A stretch of 64,000 nucleotides of DNA from Synechococcus sp. Nb3U1. Its GTDB lineage: Bacteria; Cyanobacteriota; Cyanobacteriia; Thermostichales; Thermostichaceae. Each line of letters starts with the position of its first letter. Position 1 is the stretch's first letter. The notes beneath the pieces were generated by a model that saw nothing but the letters and a program-made list of their open reading frames with translations, was not told where the DNA came from and ran no database searches. The position numbers and the translations under genes are program-made. The stretch is taken from positions 902,079 through 966,078 of the forward strand of contig NZ_JAKFYQ010000001.1 in the NCBI RefSeq assembly GCF_021533835.1, given 5' to 3'. Below, in pieces: positions 36,825 through 46,368 of this stretch.

Positions 36825-37104
36825 ACCAGTGTTTTATGGGGGCCGAGTTCTATTCTTACCGACCCACCCCAGCCCCGAAGAAAAAGCACGGGATCCGGAT
36901 CCCTGACTGACCCCGAGGGGGCCGAAACCGCAGTTCCTCCCGTTCAAACCATAAACATATATAAACTAATGAGAAAACGGGTTGCGAATCTGAGTTTTTC
37001 TGCCAAGAAACAAGATAAAATCAAAAAATCAAAAAATTAGACCTAATTTTAATGACAAAAAATGGTAAAAAACGATGATTTTGATTGGCGATCATCGATC
37101 TGTC

Positions 37105-37131
37105 TTGACATCGACTTTTAATTTTTATTTT
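37105..37131 (+). promoter_or_regulatory. Candidate sigma70-type promoter
   Basis: TTGACA at 37105-37110 is followed after 15 bases by TATTTT within an AT-rich run. It points toward the pentapeptide gene but lies about 240 bp from its start, with the dispersed repeat between. The -10 match and spacing are weak. Confidence 0.25.
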
Positions 37132-37156
37132 TAATTTGTATTAGCACCATCACAGA

Positions 37157-37264
37157 TGCAGCCTTTTTCAACTTCACCCAGGCTCTTGAGCTAAGTAAAC
37201 AACCTTATGGAACAAGGGATTGACCTAAGTCTGCTGTATCAGAATAGCGCTAGAAAAGTCTGTA
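37157..37264 (+). repeat. Dispersed intergenic repeat, copy B, inverted ends
   Basis: A 108-bp element starting TGCAGCCTTTTTCAACTTCA and ending GCTAGAAAAGTCTGTA, so the ends are imperfect inverted repeats. The core CTCTTGAGCTAAG then CCTTATG and CAAGGGATTGA matches copy A base for base over long stretches. It lies 79 bp upstream of the pentapeptide-repeat gene and may form part of its leader. Confidence 0.8.
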
Positions 37265-37342
37265 AGGAGTGCTTGTCTGTAGACAAAGCTCTTTAATTTC
37301 ATCCATGACAAATGATTTGAAAGCTCAGATTGAGAGGTAGGG

Positions 37343-38197
37343 ATGGTGAATGCAAAAGAACTTCTGCTTCGTTACGATTCTGGCGAACGAGACTTTCGCG
37401 GTGTCGATTTGAGTGGGGAGCGGCTCACCCAGGCCAATTTGACAGGGGCGAATCTGAATGGGGCTATTCTGGTCGGCACCGATTTGAATGGAGCTTGTCT
37501 TCATCAGGTGGAATTGTCGGGCGCTTGCCTTAGTGGGGCAAAAATTACCGGTGCAGATTTATCGGCGGCCAATTTGGATCACATCGACCTAAGTGGGGCC
37601 AATTTGTGGCGCTCCGATCTGAGTCAATCTCTACTCACCGAAGCCAATTTGGGCCGTTCCAACTTACATGCTGTCAGTCTGAGCGGGGCCAACCTACACA
37701 AAGCCTATTTGAATGGAGTGAACCTAGCGGAAGCCAACTTGGTCGAGGCCAACTTAAGTGAGGCCAGCCTCTCTCGCGCCATTTTGAACCAGGTGAAATT
37801 GGCCTTTGCCCGATTGCAAGGGGCTGATCTGGAACAGGCAGAGTTGATACAAGCCAACCTCTCGGATGCTGATTTGAGCCGCGCCAATTTAATCGGGGCC
37901 AACCTACGGGATGCCCAGCTGCTGCGGGCCAACCTCACCGCAGCCAACCTGACTGGAGCCAATTTGTTTCGGGCCAACCTGATGAATACGCAGCTAGGTC
38001 TAGCCTGTTTGCGGGGGGCTAAATTGGATTGGGCAGAACTGACGGAAGCTAACCTAACCGAGGCCGATCTGCGCTGGAGCAATTGCGACAATGCCAACTT
38101 CAGCGGCGCCAATCTGCACAAAACCAACCTGACGGAGGTGAAGTTGGACTCTGCCATCCTGCGGGGAACCAGCCTCAGTCCTCGCCAGCCTGAGTAA
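37343..38197 (+). CDS. Pentapeptide-repeat protein
   Basis: A 284-residue protein made almost wholly of A(N/D)LXX pentapeptides from about residue 20 to the end, for example ANLTGANLNGAILVGTDLNG. This folds into a right-handed quadrilateral beta-helix. No signal peptide or second domain is seen. Such proteins are abundant in cyanobacteria; some mimic DNA, but most have no known role. AGAGGTAGGG precedes the ATG at 37343 and serves as ribosome-binding site. Confidence 0.93.
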   Translation: MVNAKELLLRYDSGERDFRGVDLSGERLTQANLTGANLNGAILVGTDLNGACLHQVELSGACLSGAKITGADLSAANLDHIDLSGANLWRSDLSQSLLTEANLGRSNLHAVSLSGANLHKAYLNGVNLAEANLVEANLSEASLSRAILNQVKLAFARLQGADLEQAELIQANLSDADLSRANLIGANLRDAQLLRANLTAANLTGANLFRANLMNTQLGLACLRGAKLDWAELTEANLTEADLRWSNCDNANFSGANLHKTNLTEVKLDSAILRGTSLSPRQPE

Positions 38198-38297
38198 AGG
38201 GATCCCGACCCAGATCCGACGCTTTGCATTTCCCGAATCCACAAGCTCCGGCGTGTATGGTGGATAAAAGTTCTTTTTTGGGTTTCTCGCCGCCCCT

Positions 38298-40049
38298 ATG
38301 CCCAGGGTTAGCACCGCTTCCAACCAACCTAGCCAACGCTTCGCCAATGTCCACGGTAAAGGGTTAAAGCCCTACCAGCAAAAGCAACTGCAACGGCTTT
38401 ACCAACTGCGCTTGCCCCCCAGTAATCTGGTGACGGTCGAGTTCGCCCAACGGCTGGGCTCCATCTGCCAAGAGTTGGACTATCAACCGATCAGCGTCTA
38501 CCTGAACCGGCGCGGCCAAGTCATTCGAGTTGGGGTGGGATCCCCCTTTGAGACCCAAATCCCGGCCTGGGAATTGCCCCGCCAAGGGGCAGAGCGACTG
38601 TCGGGGATCCGCTGCATCACCACCCAAACGGGCTCGGAAGGGCCGGGGCAAAAGGCGCTCACCGCCATGGCTCTGCAGCGGCTGGATGCCCTGATCACCC
38701 TCTCAGTCTCTAAATCCAGCGGGCACCTACGGCGGGGGGGAACGGCTATCGGCTTTATCGAACGAGCCTATCTGGCCCATCTGCTGCCGGACGGAGAGAG
38801 CCGTTGGTCGGTTTCGGATCCCCTGCCCCTGGGGATTCTGGCGGAACAAGATCTACAAGAGTTGGTGGCGGATTTGGAGGATCAGTTTCGTCGTCAATTC
38901 ACCGCCCGCCAGGTGGATCTGGATCAGGATCGGGCGATTTTGGTGGGGTTGCAGGAGTCTGGACAAAGCAATGAAGACCTGATGGATGTTTTAGCCGAGT
39001 TGGGCCGCTTGGTGGAAAGTGCCGGTGGGCAGGTGCTGCAAAGTCTGTGGCAAAAACGGGAGGGCCCCAGCTCTGCTACGGTGATCGGCTCCGGTAAGGT
39101 GCAGGAATTGGCCTTACTGGTGCAGGATTTGGGAGCCAACCTGGTGGTCTTCGACCGAGAACTCACCCCCAGCCAAGTGCGTAGCCTAGAGGCGGCGGTA
39201 GGAGTGCGGGTGGTAGACCGCAGCGAGGTGATTCTGGATATTTTCGCGCAACGGGCCAGAACCCGGGCCGGGAAATTGCAGGTGGAGCTGGCGCAACTGG
39301 AGTATTTGCTGCCCCGCTTGGCCGGTCGAGGACGGACCATGTCCCGCTTGGGAGGCGGCATCGGCACCCGTGGGCCTGGGGAAACCCAACTGGAAATGGA
39401 GCGACGGGCCATTCAACGGCGCATCAGCAAACTTCGCCAGCAAGTCCAGGAGCTACGCAACCATCGGCAGCGGCTGCGGCAACGACGGGAGGGATCCCAA
39501 ATTCCGGTGGTGGCCATTGTCGGCTACACCAATGCTGGAAAATCCACCCTGCTCAATACCCTCACCCATTCTGAGGTTTATGCGGCAGACCAATTGTTCG
39601 CCACCTTGGATCCCACCACTCGGCGCCTAGAGTTACCCGATTATCAAGTAGTGCTGCTCACCGATACAGTGGGGTTTTTAACCGAATTGCCCGACCAACT
39701 GGTGGATGCCTTTCAGGCCACCCTCGAGGAGGTCACCGAAGCCGATGCCCTGCTGCACGTGGTGGATCTCTCCCATCCCAACTGGGAAGGGCAGATCGAG
39801 GCTGTGGAGAAATTGCTGGATCAAATGCCTCTTGCCACTGGCCCCCGACAACTGGTGTTCAACAAAATTGACCGGGTGGATCCCGAGTGGATGGAGGATG
39901 TGCGGCTGCTCTATCCGAAAGCCCTGTTTGTCTCTTCCACCACTGGCCAAAACCTGGATCAACTGCGGCATACCCTGACGGAGTTTGCCTCTGCCCTGTG
40001 TCCAAATAGCTCCGACTGGGAGGAAACAGGGGATCCCTGGAGCTCCTAA
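38298..40049 (+). CDS. hflX: GTPase HflX
   Basis: A ribosome-associated GTPase that splits stalled or heat-damaged ribosomes. It is 583 residues long, larger than E. coli HflX because of an N-terminal extension of about 200 residues that is usual in cyanobacteria. The HflX domain has the GXGK-like segment ATVIGSGKVQELALLV and RLGGGIGTRGPGETQLEMER, then a coiled coil. The G domain has G1 GYTNAGKSTLLN, G3 DTVGFLTELP and G4 NKIDRV. It has no partner hfq or hfl genes nearby. Confidence 0.93.
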   Translation: MPRVSTASNQPSQRFANVHGKGLKPYQQKQLQRLYQLRLPPSNLVTVEFAQRLGSICQELDYQPISVYLNRRGQVIRVGVGSPFETQIPAWELPRQGAERLSGIRCITTQTGSEGPGQKALTAMALQRLDALITLSVSKSSGHLRRGGTAIGFIERAYLAHLLPDGESRWSVSDPLPLGILAEQDLQELVADLEDQFRRQFTARQVDLDQDRAILVGLQESGQSNEDLMDVLAELGRLVESAGGQVLQSLWQKREGPSSATVIGSGKVQELALLVQDLGANLVVFDRELTPSQVRSLEAAVGVRVVDRSEVILDIFAQRARTRAGKLQVELAQLEYLLPRLAGRGRTMSRLGGGIGTRGPGETQLEMERRAIQRRISKLRQQVQELRNHRQRLRQRREGSQIPVVAIVGYTNAGKSTLLNTLTHSEVYAADQLFATLDPTTRRLELPDYQVVLLTDTVGFLTELPDQLVDAFQATLEEVTEADALLHVVDLSHPNWEGQIEAVEKLLDQMPLATGPRQLVFNKIDRVDPEWMEDVRLLYPKALFVSSTTGQNLDQLRHTLTEFASALCPNSSDWEETGDPWSS

Positions 40050-40144
40050 ATGAAAAACATAAGCACTATAAAGTATAAGCGTTATAACATTCGGTTACAT
40101 TGAGAACGAAATCGTTACCTGGCTGTACGCGAGAGGGGGAAAAT

Positions 40145-41881
40145 ATGGCCGTCACAGCAGTTGCACCTCGTCCAGCCCAGTCACACCTCACCCTACAAAC
40201 CCTACCGATTGGGCCAGATACCCTGGCAATTCGTTCGCAGGACTGGGATCGAGATCGCTTTGATATAGAGTTTGCCCTGGAAAACGGCACCACCTACAAC
40301 TCCTTTCTGATTCGGGGCGAAAAGGTGGCTCTGATCGACACTTCCCACGAAAAGTTTCGCCAGTTGTATCTGGATCTTGTGCAAGGGATCCTCAACCCTG
40401 CCGAGATCAATTACTTAGTAGTCAGCCATACCGAGCCGGATCACAGTGGGCTGGTCAAGGATCTGTTGGAGCTTGCCCCCCAAATCACGGTGGTTGCCTC
40501 CAAGGTGGCGGTGCAATTTTTGGAAGACCTGGTGCATCGGCCCTTCGAGCGGCAACTGGTGAAAAATGGCGACCGTTTGGACTTAGGTAAAGGGCATGTT
40601 TTGGAGTTTGTTTCCGCCCCCAACCTGCACTGGCCAGACACCATCCTCACCTACGACCACGGCACCCAGATTCTCTACACCTGCGATGTGTTCGGGATGC
40701 ACTACTGCGACGACTTTGCTTGGGATGAACATCCTCGCCTATTGCAGTCAGACTACAAGCTCTACTACGACTGTCTGATGGGGCCCAATGCCCGTTCGGT
40801 GTTGTCGGCCCTGAAACGCATGGAAGCCCTACCCCCTATTGCTGCCATTGCCACGGGCCATGGCCCTCTACTGCGGCACCACCTGACCGACTGGGTGGAG
40901 CAGTACCGCACCTGGAGCCTAGAGCAGGCCAAAGCCGAACGGATGGTGGCGGTGTTTTATCTGTCGGGATATGGCCAAGCAGAATCTTTAGCCCAAGCCA
41001 TTGCCCGTGGGATCCTAAAAACCGGCACCCAAGCTGAACTGGTAGATCTGCGGCTGGTGGATGCCCATGAGGTGCGAGAGCTGATGAGCCTGGCTGTGGG
41101 TGTAGTGCTAGGAATGCCACCTCAATCGGGGCCGGATGCGGCGGCAACCCAAGTGTTGCTCAAAACCCTACTGGCAGCCACCCACAGCAAACAGAGCTTT
41201 GGCCTGTTTGAATCGGGGGGAGAAGACGATGAGTCGGTCTATCTCTGTCGCAACACCTTACAGGAGATAGGTGCCAAAGAAGCCTTCGCCCCAATTTTGC
41301 TTAAGCAGCCCCCCAGCGAGGCGCTCCTACAATTGTGTGAAGAAGCAGGTACCGACCTAGGCCAGTGGCTAACTCGAGATCGCAGCATTCAGCAAATGAA
41401 AGCCCTCGATGCCGATCTGGATCGGGCCTTGGGCCGGATCAGCAATGGCCTGTACATCATCACCGCCCAAAAGGGGCAAGCCCATAGCGCCATGTTGGCC
41501 TCTTGGGTGGCCCAAGCCAGTAGTGAGCCGCCCGGGATCACCCTTGCCGTTGCCAAGGATCGGGCCATCGAATCCTTCATGCAAGTGGGGGATACCTTTG
41601 TTTTGAATGTGTTGCAGGAGGGCAACTATCAGTCGTTGATGCGGCACTTCCTGAAGCGCTTCCCACCGGGGGCCGACCGCTTCGCCGGAGTCAAAACCTA
41701 CCCGGCTGCCAATGGATCCCCGATTTTGGCTGATGCCTTGGCCTATTTGGAATGCCGGGTGGTGAGCCGTATGGAAACCAGCGATCACTGGATCGTTTAC
41801 AGCACCTTGGAAAAGGGCCGAGTCTCCAGCCTTGATGCTCTAACCGCTATTCATCACCGCAAAGTGGGCAATCACTATTGA
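40145..41881 (+). CDS. Flavodiiron protein (Flv3-like) with flavin reductase tail
   Basis: Reduces oxygen to water with electrons from photosystem I, protecting it under changing light. It is 578 residues long. It has a metallo-beta-lactamase-like diiron domain, a flavodoxin domain (about 255-400, opening VAVFYLSGYGQAESL) and a C-terminal flavin reductase domain (about 425-575, NGLYIITAQKGQAHSAML). The iron-ligand motif HTEPDHSG near residue 95 is canonical, which fits the Flv3/Flv4 type rather than Flv1/Flv2. No partner Flv gene is in the window. The ATG at 40145 follows GAGAGGGGGAAA; an upstream start at 40100 is unlikely. Confidence 0.92.
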   Translation: MAVTAVAPRPAQSHLTLQTLPIGPDTLAIRSQDWDRDRFDIEFALENGTTYNSFLIRGEKVALIDTSHEKFRQLYLDLVQGILNPAEINYLVVSHTEPDHSGLVKDLLELAPQITVVASKVAVQFLEDLVHRPFERQLVKNGDRLDLGKGHVLEFVSAPNLHWPDTILTYDHGTQILYTCDVFGMHYCDDFAWDEHPRLLQSDYKLYYDCLMGPNARSVLSALKRMEALPPIAAIATGHGPLLRHHLTDWVEQYRTWSLEQAKAERMVAVFYLSGYGQAESLAQAIARGILKTGTQAELVDLRLVDAHEVRELMSLAVGVVLGMPPQSGPDAAATQVLLKTLLAATHSKQSFGLFESGGEDDESVYLCRNTLQEIGAKEAFAPILLKQPPSEALLQLCEEAGTDLGQWLTRDRSIQQMKALDADLDRALGRISNGLYIITAQKGQAHSAMLASWVAQASSEPPGITLAVAKDRAIESFMQVGDTFVLNVLQEGNYQSLMRHFLKRFPPGADRFAGVKTYPAANGSPILADALAYLECRVVSRMETSDHWIVYSTLEKGRVSSLDALTAIHHRKVGNHY

Positions 41882-41931
41882 TCCCGACTGATCCCGAACA
41901 TCCCATCCCACAGGGTTGCTTCCACCGTCCC

Positions 41932-42363
41932 TCAATAGGATCGCCGATACACCAAACCATCAGGCCGGAGAAAAAAGGGACTGTTTTGGCCCAAACTGAT
42001 CCCACCCTGCTCCAGCTCAAAGGGCAGATCCTCTAGAAGTGCCTCAATCCAATTGGATCCCTGTCTGGTTGGGCTGTAGATGGCCTCTTGTAACCCTCCG
42101 GCTCTGGGTTGCGGAGCGTGTACCTGTTGCCAGTGCTGATATGGGCTGCTCGGGGTCGGAGCCATGGACGCAATGGAAGTAGGTTCCAACCGTGAGGATC
42201 CCCGAGCCGTCGCCACCGGGTAGGGAAAGGCATGAACGCTGGGGGCTTTCCCGTTAGGGTTTTGGAAGAATAGCGAGCCGTATTGAGTTTGCCCCCAAAC
42301 GCCTTGCGCCAGCGTTAGGCCAAGGATACAGCTGCCACAGCAGAAGAGAACCGGATGTTTCAT
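41932..42363 (-). CDS. Putative secreted protein, function unknown
   Basis: A 143-residue product. The N-terminus MKHPVLFCCGSCILGLTLAQ is a signal peptide, with probable cleavage near VWGQ. The mature part is rich in Pro, Ser and Gln and shows no recognisable domain; it ends FFLRPDGLVYRRSY. I use the ATG at 42363; an in-frame start further upstream would precede the signal with 22 unlikely residues. Confidence 0.6.
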   Translation of the reverse strand: MKHPVLFCCGSCILGLTLAQGVWGQTQYGSLFFQNPNGKAPSVHAFPYPVATARGSSRLEPTSIASMAPTPSSPYQHWQQVHAPQPRAGGLQEAIYSPTRQGSNWIEALLEDLPFELEQGGISLGQNSPFFLRPDGLVYRRSY

Positions 42364-42649
42364 GGGTAAACCTCTAAAACCACGGAGGGGCTGGAGCAAC
42401 TTCTCAAAAACGCATTGGATACAGCGCACCTCTATCTTGTCGATGCCAGAAGGAGGAACAAGTGACAGAGATCACTGGAGGAAGGTGAGTGTGCCAGAGG
42501 TGAGCGGAAGGCTTCCAAAAATCATGAACCTATTGAAGCAAAAATCTTCGCCCCAAACCTTACGTTGGAGCGAAAGCAATCCACGCTTTACCCCCACCCC
42601 AAGGGATCCCGAACGGGAGTACGGGTTGTTGACGGTGTTCTACAAAGCT

Positions 42650-43300
42650 CTACAAAGTAGCCGATTTGCTAGGGTGCTCGGCCCCACTCGCCCGCACGTA
42701 GGCATGCCAGGCCAGATCCAGGAGACTATCCAATACCGCTGCGGCCACGGCTGGGCCACCCTTGCGACCCTCGGTACGAATGTGGGGCACCATCGAATCC
42801 GCCAGATCCTGCTTGGCCTGCACCACATCGACAAAACCGGCAGGCGTGGCGATGACCAAAGCAGGGGCCACCTCTCGCTCCAAAATCAGCCGCACCAAGC
42901 TGGAAAGGGCCGTCTGGGATTGGCCAATCACGAAAATTGCCTCAGGATAGCGTTGGGCCAGGGTTTCTAGCCCCCAAGCGGAGCGGGTCTTATCCTTTTG
43001 CGGACGGGTAACGGCTTCGCTGCTGCAGTAGATGGGGTTGGAAAAGGTATTTTGAATGGCCAAGGCTATGCCAACTTGTACCATCGGCTCATCCACCACA
43101 ATAGTGGTACGGGCCGCCAGGGCGGCTGCCCCCGCCTGTAGGGCTTCATTAGAGAAACGGATTAACTTCAGATACTCAAAATCTGCAGTAGCATAAATAA
43201 CACGACGAACCACTTCGTATTCAGCAGGGGAAAGCTCGTGCTTGCCGACCTCCTGATCGATGATCATCAGGCTTTCTGCATCGGTCACATGCCACTCCAT
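42650..43300 (-). CDS. cobH: Precorrin-8X methylmutase
   Basis: Moves the C-11 methyl group to C-12 to form hydrogenobyrinate or its cobalt form in cobalamin synthesis (CobH/CbiC family). It is 216 residues long from the typical start MEWHVTDAESLMIIDQEVGK. Other marks are VRRVIYATADFEYLKLIRFS, VDEPMVQVGIA and IGQSQTALSSLVRLI. The end GRKGGPAVAAAVLDSLLDL is also typical. An in-frame start at 43342 is possible but less conserved. No other cobalamin gene is near, so the pathway is scattered, as common in cyanobacteria. Confidence 0.93.
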   Translation of the reverse strand: MEWHVTDAESLMIIDQEVGKHELSPAEYEVVRRVIYATADFEYLKLIRFSNEALQAGAAALAARTTIVVDEPMVQVGIALAIQNTFSNPIYCSSEAVTRPQKDKTRSAWGLETLAQRYPEAIFVIGQSQTALSSLVRLILEREVAPALVIATPAGFVDVVQAKQDLADSMVPHIRTEGRKGGPAVAAAVLDSLLDLAWHAYVRASGAEHPSKSATL

Positions 43301-43387
43301 CGGTTCTAGACCTCGCCTGCTGGCTATCCTCAATGGCAGCATTGTACCCGGAGAGGCCGAGACTGGACGGCGAACCTAATGACCAAC

Positions 43388-43765
<378 letters not shown>

Positions 43766-43782
43766 CTACCTGTTAAAGGCCT

Positions 43783-44121
43783 CTAGTGCTCGAGCAGCCA
43801 CTCAAACTCCTGCTGCAACGATTGGATGTTCCCCACCCGTGAGACCAAAAGGCTATCTTCTCCGGCATCTCGTAGGCGGGAGCGCCACAATCCCACTAGG
43901 TCAGGATTATCACACCAAAAGCGGATCACCGTCTCGATTAATGGATCCAAATCCCAACCCCGACGGGCTGGCACCTCCTCCAGGCATCCCAACAACGCAT
44001 CGAGGGTGCAGGGGCTTGTGCCCAGGTATTCCACCCCACAAGGCCGTTGCGCCAGTTCCTGTTGCTGGCAAAAGAAATGCAGGGCAGTGGCAATGCCAAT
44101 AATCTCAAAGGTGTAAAGCAT
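43783..44121 (-). CDS. Conserved cyanobacterial protein, function unknown
   Basis: A 112-residue soluble protein starting MLYTFEIIGIATALHFFCQQ. The middle GVEYLGTSPCTLDALLGCLE and the pattern VPARRGWDLDPLIETVIRFW look like a well-kept cyanobacterial family of similar length, recalled from memory. It has no catalytic motif that I recognise. It lies 53 bp upstream of the HIT gene in the same orientation. Confidence 0.7.
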   Translation of the reverse strand: MLYTFEIIGIATALHFFCQQQELAQRPCGVEYLGTSPCTLDALLGCLEEVPARRGWDLDPLIETVIRFWCDNPDLVGLWRSRLRDAGEDSLLVSRVGNIQSLQQEFEWLLEH

Positions 44122-44339
44122 TTGATCAACCCAATAGAAGTGTCCTTTTGAAAGTAGAGATCCAACAAAAGTTCATTCAGCACTATTCCAGCACCATTCG
44201 GATCGACCTCAATTGGGATCCCTCTCCAACCGTAGTCAACCCGTATATTAGGCACTGATTATACTCAACTTCGACAAGCTGCCAAGTCCTAAAAAATTAG
44301 CAGATAGAAACTATATTTGCTAGCAGTCAAGAAGGTGGC

Positions 44340-44391
44340 CTGCTACTCCCAACGTGGGATCCACGGTTGGTTTGCCTCTGAACAGTAGCAG
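44340..44391. other. Nested inverted repeat downstream of a kinase gene
   Basis: CTGCTACT (44340-44347) pairs with AGTAGCAG (44384-44391). Inside it, CCAACGTGG pairs with CCACGGTTGG except for one bulged base. It starts 13 bases past the stop of the minus-strand response regulator-kinase gene, so it could end or stabilise that transcript. No run of T follows on either strand, so an intrinsic terminator is not certain. Confidence 0.4.
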
Positions 44392-44403
44392 AAGGGAAAG
44401 TCC

Positions 44404-45645
44404 CTAGAGAGAATTGGATGTGGAATCCAATGGCAGAACAACTCGAAAAAGACTACCCTTGCCCACTTCGCTTTCCACCTCAATTTGTCCTTGATGCTGG
44501 TCAACAATACTCTTCACAATCGCTAAACCCAGGCCCGTTCCGTCCTCGGCCCGATGGGTGGGGTTATCCACCCGGTAAAACTTGGTAAACAAAAGGGGCA
44601 AAAATTCCGGCGGAATACCAATGCCCGTATCGGCAATTTGGATGGCGACTCGATTCGCTTGCGTCTGGATAGAGACCGTGATGGATCCCTGTTGAGGGGT
44701 GTACTTGATCGCGTTGGAAATTAAGTTGGAGAACACCTGACTCAACCCGGTGGCATCGGCAATGAGGGTCAGATCAGCCGCTGGGGGCTCAAAAACAACC
44801 GCTAGGGATTTGCTCTGAAAACTGGGCTGGAAGCTCTCCAGTTGTTGGCTAAGCAATTCCCCCAGGTTGACAACTTCCCACTGTGGGGGCATTCCCTGTT
44901 CAATGCGGGAGAGATCCAGCAAATCGTTCACCAACTTGAACATTCGTTCGGCGGAGCGATGGATTTGTTGAATCAATCCAGTCATCTGTTCTGGGTCTTT
45001 GCGCAGATCTTCTAAAGACAACAACAGGCGGGAAACTCCCAAAATGGAGCCGATTGGGTTACGCAAATCATGAGAAACGGTACTGATCAGCTGGTCTTTG
45101 AGCAAACTCAGTTGCTCGATCTGCTGGTTTTGATCCTCCAGAAGACGGTTACGTTCTTCCAACTGGGCGGAGCGTTCTCGCACTTTGGCTTCCAAAGAGG
45201 CATTTAGCTCTTGCAGAGCCTGGTTTTTAAGGGTCAGCTCCCGATCCAGGTCGTAGCTGCGCAAGGCTTCTTTCACCGTCAGACAAAGATCGATATCATG
45301 CCAGGGCTTGGAAATGTAGCGGTAGAGGCGAGCCCGATTGACCGCATTGCCCACATCATCTACATTGGCTTGCCCTGTCAACATGATCTTGATCGTCTCT
45401 GGGAAAAGAGTATGCACCTTGATCAGCAGCTCATCCCCCTTCATCCCCGGCATGATCTGGTCAGAAATGATGATCGGAATTGGGGATCCCTGTTTGTTCA
45501 GTTCGTCCAGAATCTCAAAAGCCTCATCGCCACTTTCCGCCAGTTCAATTTGGTAGTCTGCCCCCAAGCAGTGGCGCAATTGATCTCGCAGGCTAGCCAA
45601 TACGGAGCGTTCGTCATCCACACAGACAATCGCGGGTTTTCTCAT
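44404..45645 (-). CDS. Response regulator-histidine kinase hybrid
   Basis: A 413-residue cytosolic protein. An N-terminal receiver domain (about 1-125) starts KPAIVCVDDERSVLASL and has its phospho-acceptor Asp in IIISDQIMPGMKGDELL. A coiled coil (about 140-185) follows. The kinase core has the His in STVSHDLRNPIGSILG, the N box NLISNAIKYTPQQG, G1 DTGIGIP and G2 GTGLGLAIVK. So it can receive phosphate from another kinase and pass a signal on. The ATG at 45645 fits the receiver start; an upstream start at 45660 adds five residues. Confidence 0.9.
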   Translation of the reverse strand: MRKPAIVCVDDERSVLASLRDQLRHCLGADYQIELAESGDEAFEILDELNKQGSPIPIIISDQIMPGMKGDELLIKVHTLFPETIKIMLTGQANVDDVGNAVNRARLYRYISKPWHDIDLCLTVKEALRSYDLDRELTLKNQALQELNASLEAKVRERSAQLEERNRLLEDQNQQIEQLSLLKDQLISTVSHDLRNPIGSILGVSRLLLSLEDLRKDPEQMTGLIQQIHRSAERMFKLVNDLLDLSRIEQGMPPQWEVVNLGELLSQQLESFQPSFQSKSLAVVFEPPAADLTLIADATGLSQVFSNLISNAIKYTPQQGSITVSIQTQANRVAIQIADTGIGIPPEFLPLLFTKFYRVDNPTHRAEDGTGLGLAIVKSIVDQHQGQIEVESEVGKGSLFRVVLPLDSTSNSL

Positions 45646-45999
45646 CAGCTTTGCTCGCATCGGTCTCTGGGGAATCTACTGGGGATCCGGGCAAATCGGC
45701 CATCTCTCAGGCTGCCAGAACCCCTGCTGTAACGATTATGAACCTCTTTCTGGATGCTTCACCATCTTTGTTCGGGCCGGCTAGAGATCCAACCTTGACT
45801 TTTTACGGAATTTGACCACACTGTGTCCTCAACTACGGAATGTGAGTAAGAGTATCTTCAAGGATATCCCCTAACTAGTTTGCCCAAAAGGCGTTGAGCT
45901 GCATTTATCCCGAACTACTTGCCTATCATTTGCCGATTAACAGAGATCCCCCTGTGGATCTCCTTGCGGTTGATCGGTACTCATTTTCTGGAGTTTGTC
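45646..45999. other. Intergenic region, no intact gene seen
   Basis: A 354-bp gap upstream of the kinase gene (minus) and the Rieske remnant (plus). It contains no frame I can support. It may hold the promoters of both. Confidence 0.5.
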
Positions 46000-46368
46000 A
46001 TGCTCGCCACTCAGCAGCCTGTTCTGAAACGGTTTTGGTATCCTATCTTACCCATGGCAGACCTACAAGACGGGCTGAAATCCTTCACCCTCATGGATCA
46101 GCCTTTAGTGGTGTGGCTGGATGGCTAGGGGAACCCAGCCGTTGCCGAAGATCGCTGCTGTCACCGCTCCGCTCGGCTTTCCAAGGGGATTGTCGTCGAT
46201 GGCCATATTCGCTGCCTCTACCACGGTTTGGAAGGAACCGACCCGGATGTACCGTTGAATATCAAAGCCGAACAACACATGTCCAGCGACAAGCCGAGCA
46301 TCCTCATGCGCCACAAGCTGGCTGCTTTCCTCAAGGCTCACAGAGAAGTCGAGGCAAGCCGCCGCTAG
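46000..46368 (+). pseudogene. Rieske oxygenase remnant (PaO/VanA-like)
   Basis: Starts MLATQQPVLKRFWYPILPMA with a GGAG ribosome-binding site, then KSFTLMDQPLVVWLDG and an in-frame TAG (46126-46128). The same frame goes on with the Rieske cluster signature DRCCHRSARLSKG and RCLYHG, the two Cys-X-His halves. After LEG it jumps to what looks like the last 35-40 residues of such enzymes, ending HREVEASRR. The whole catalytic iron domain (about 200 residues) is missing. Its end overlaps ctaE by 4 bp. Both lesions are plain in the sequence; the exact parent enzyme is not known. Confidence 0.8.

Larger units (their letters stand above)
36825..37342. other. Intergenic AT-rich region with dispersed repeat
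   Basis: A 518-bp gap between divergent invertase and pentapeptide genes. The part from about 36950 to 37145 is strongly AT-rich with A-tracts. Copy B of the dispersed repeat follows (37157-37264). No gene is seen. Confidence 0.7.

Noticed and set aside
36534-37040. Plus-strand ORF of 168 residues
   Set aside because: Mostly antisense to the 5' end of the invertase gene and then runs into AT-rich intergenic DNA; no motif.
42362-42970. Plus-strand ORF of 202 residues
   Set aside because: It is a shadow of the precorrin-8X methylmutase gene and part of the secreted-protein gene, both better supported on the minus strand.
43938-44255. Minus-strand ORF of 105 residues overlapping the conserved 112-residue gene
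   Set aside because: It overlaps the better-conserved frame at 43783-44121, and its own product looks random.
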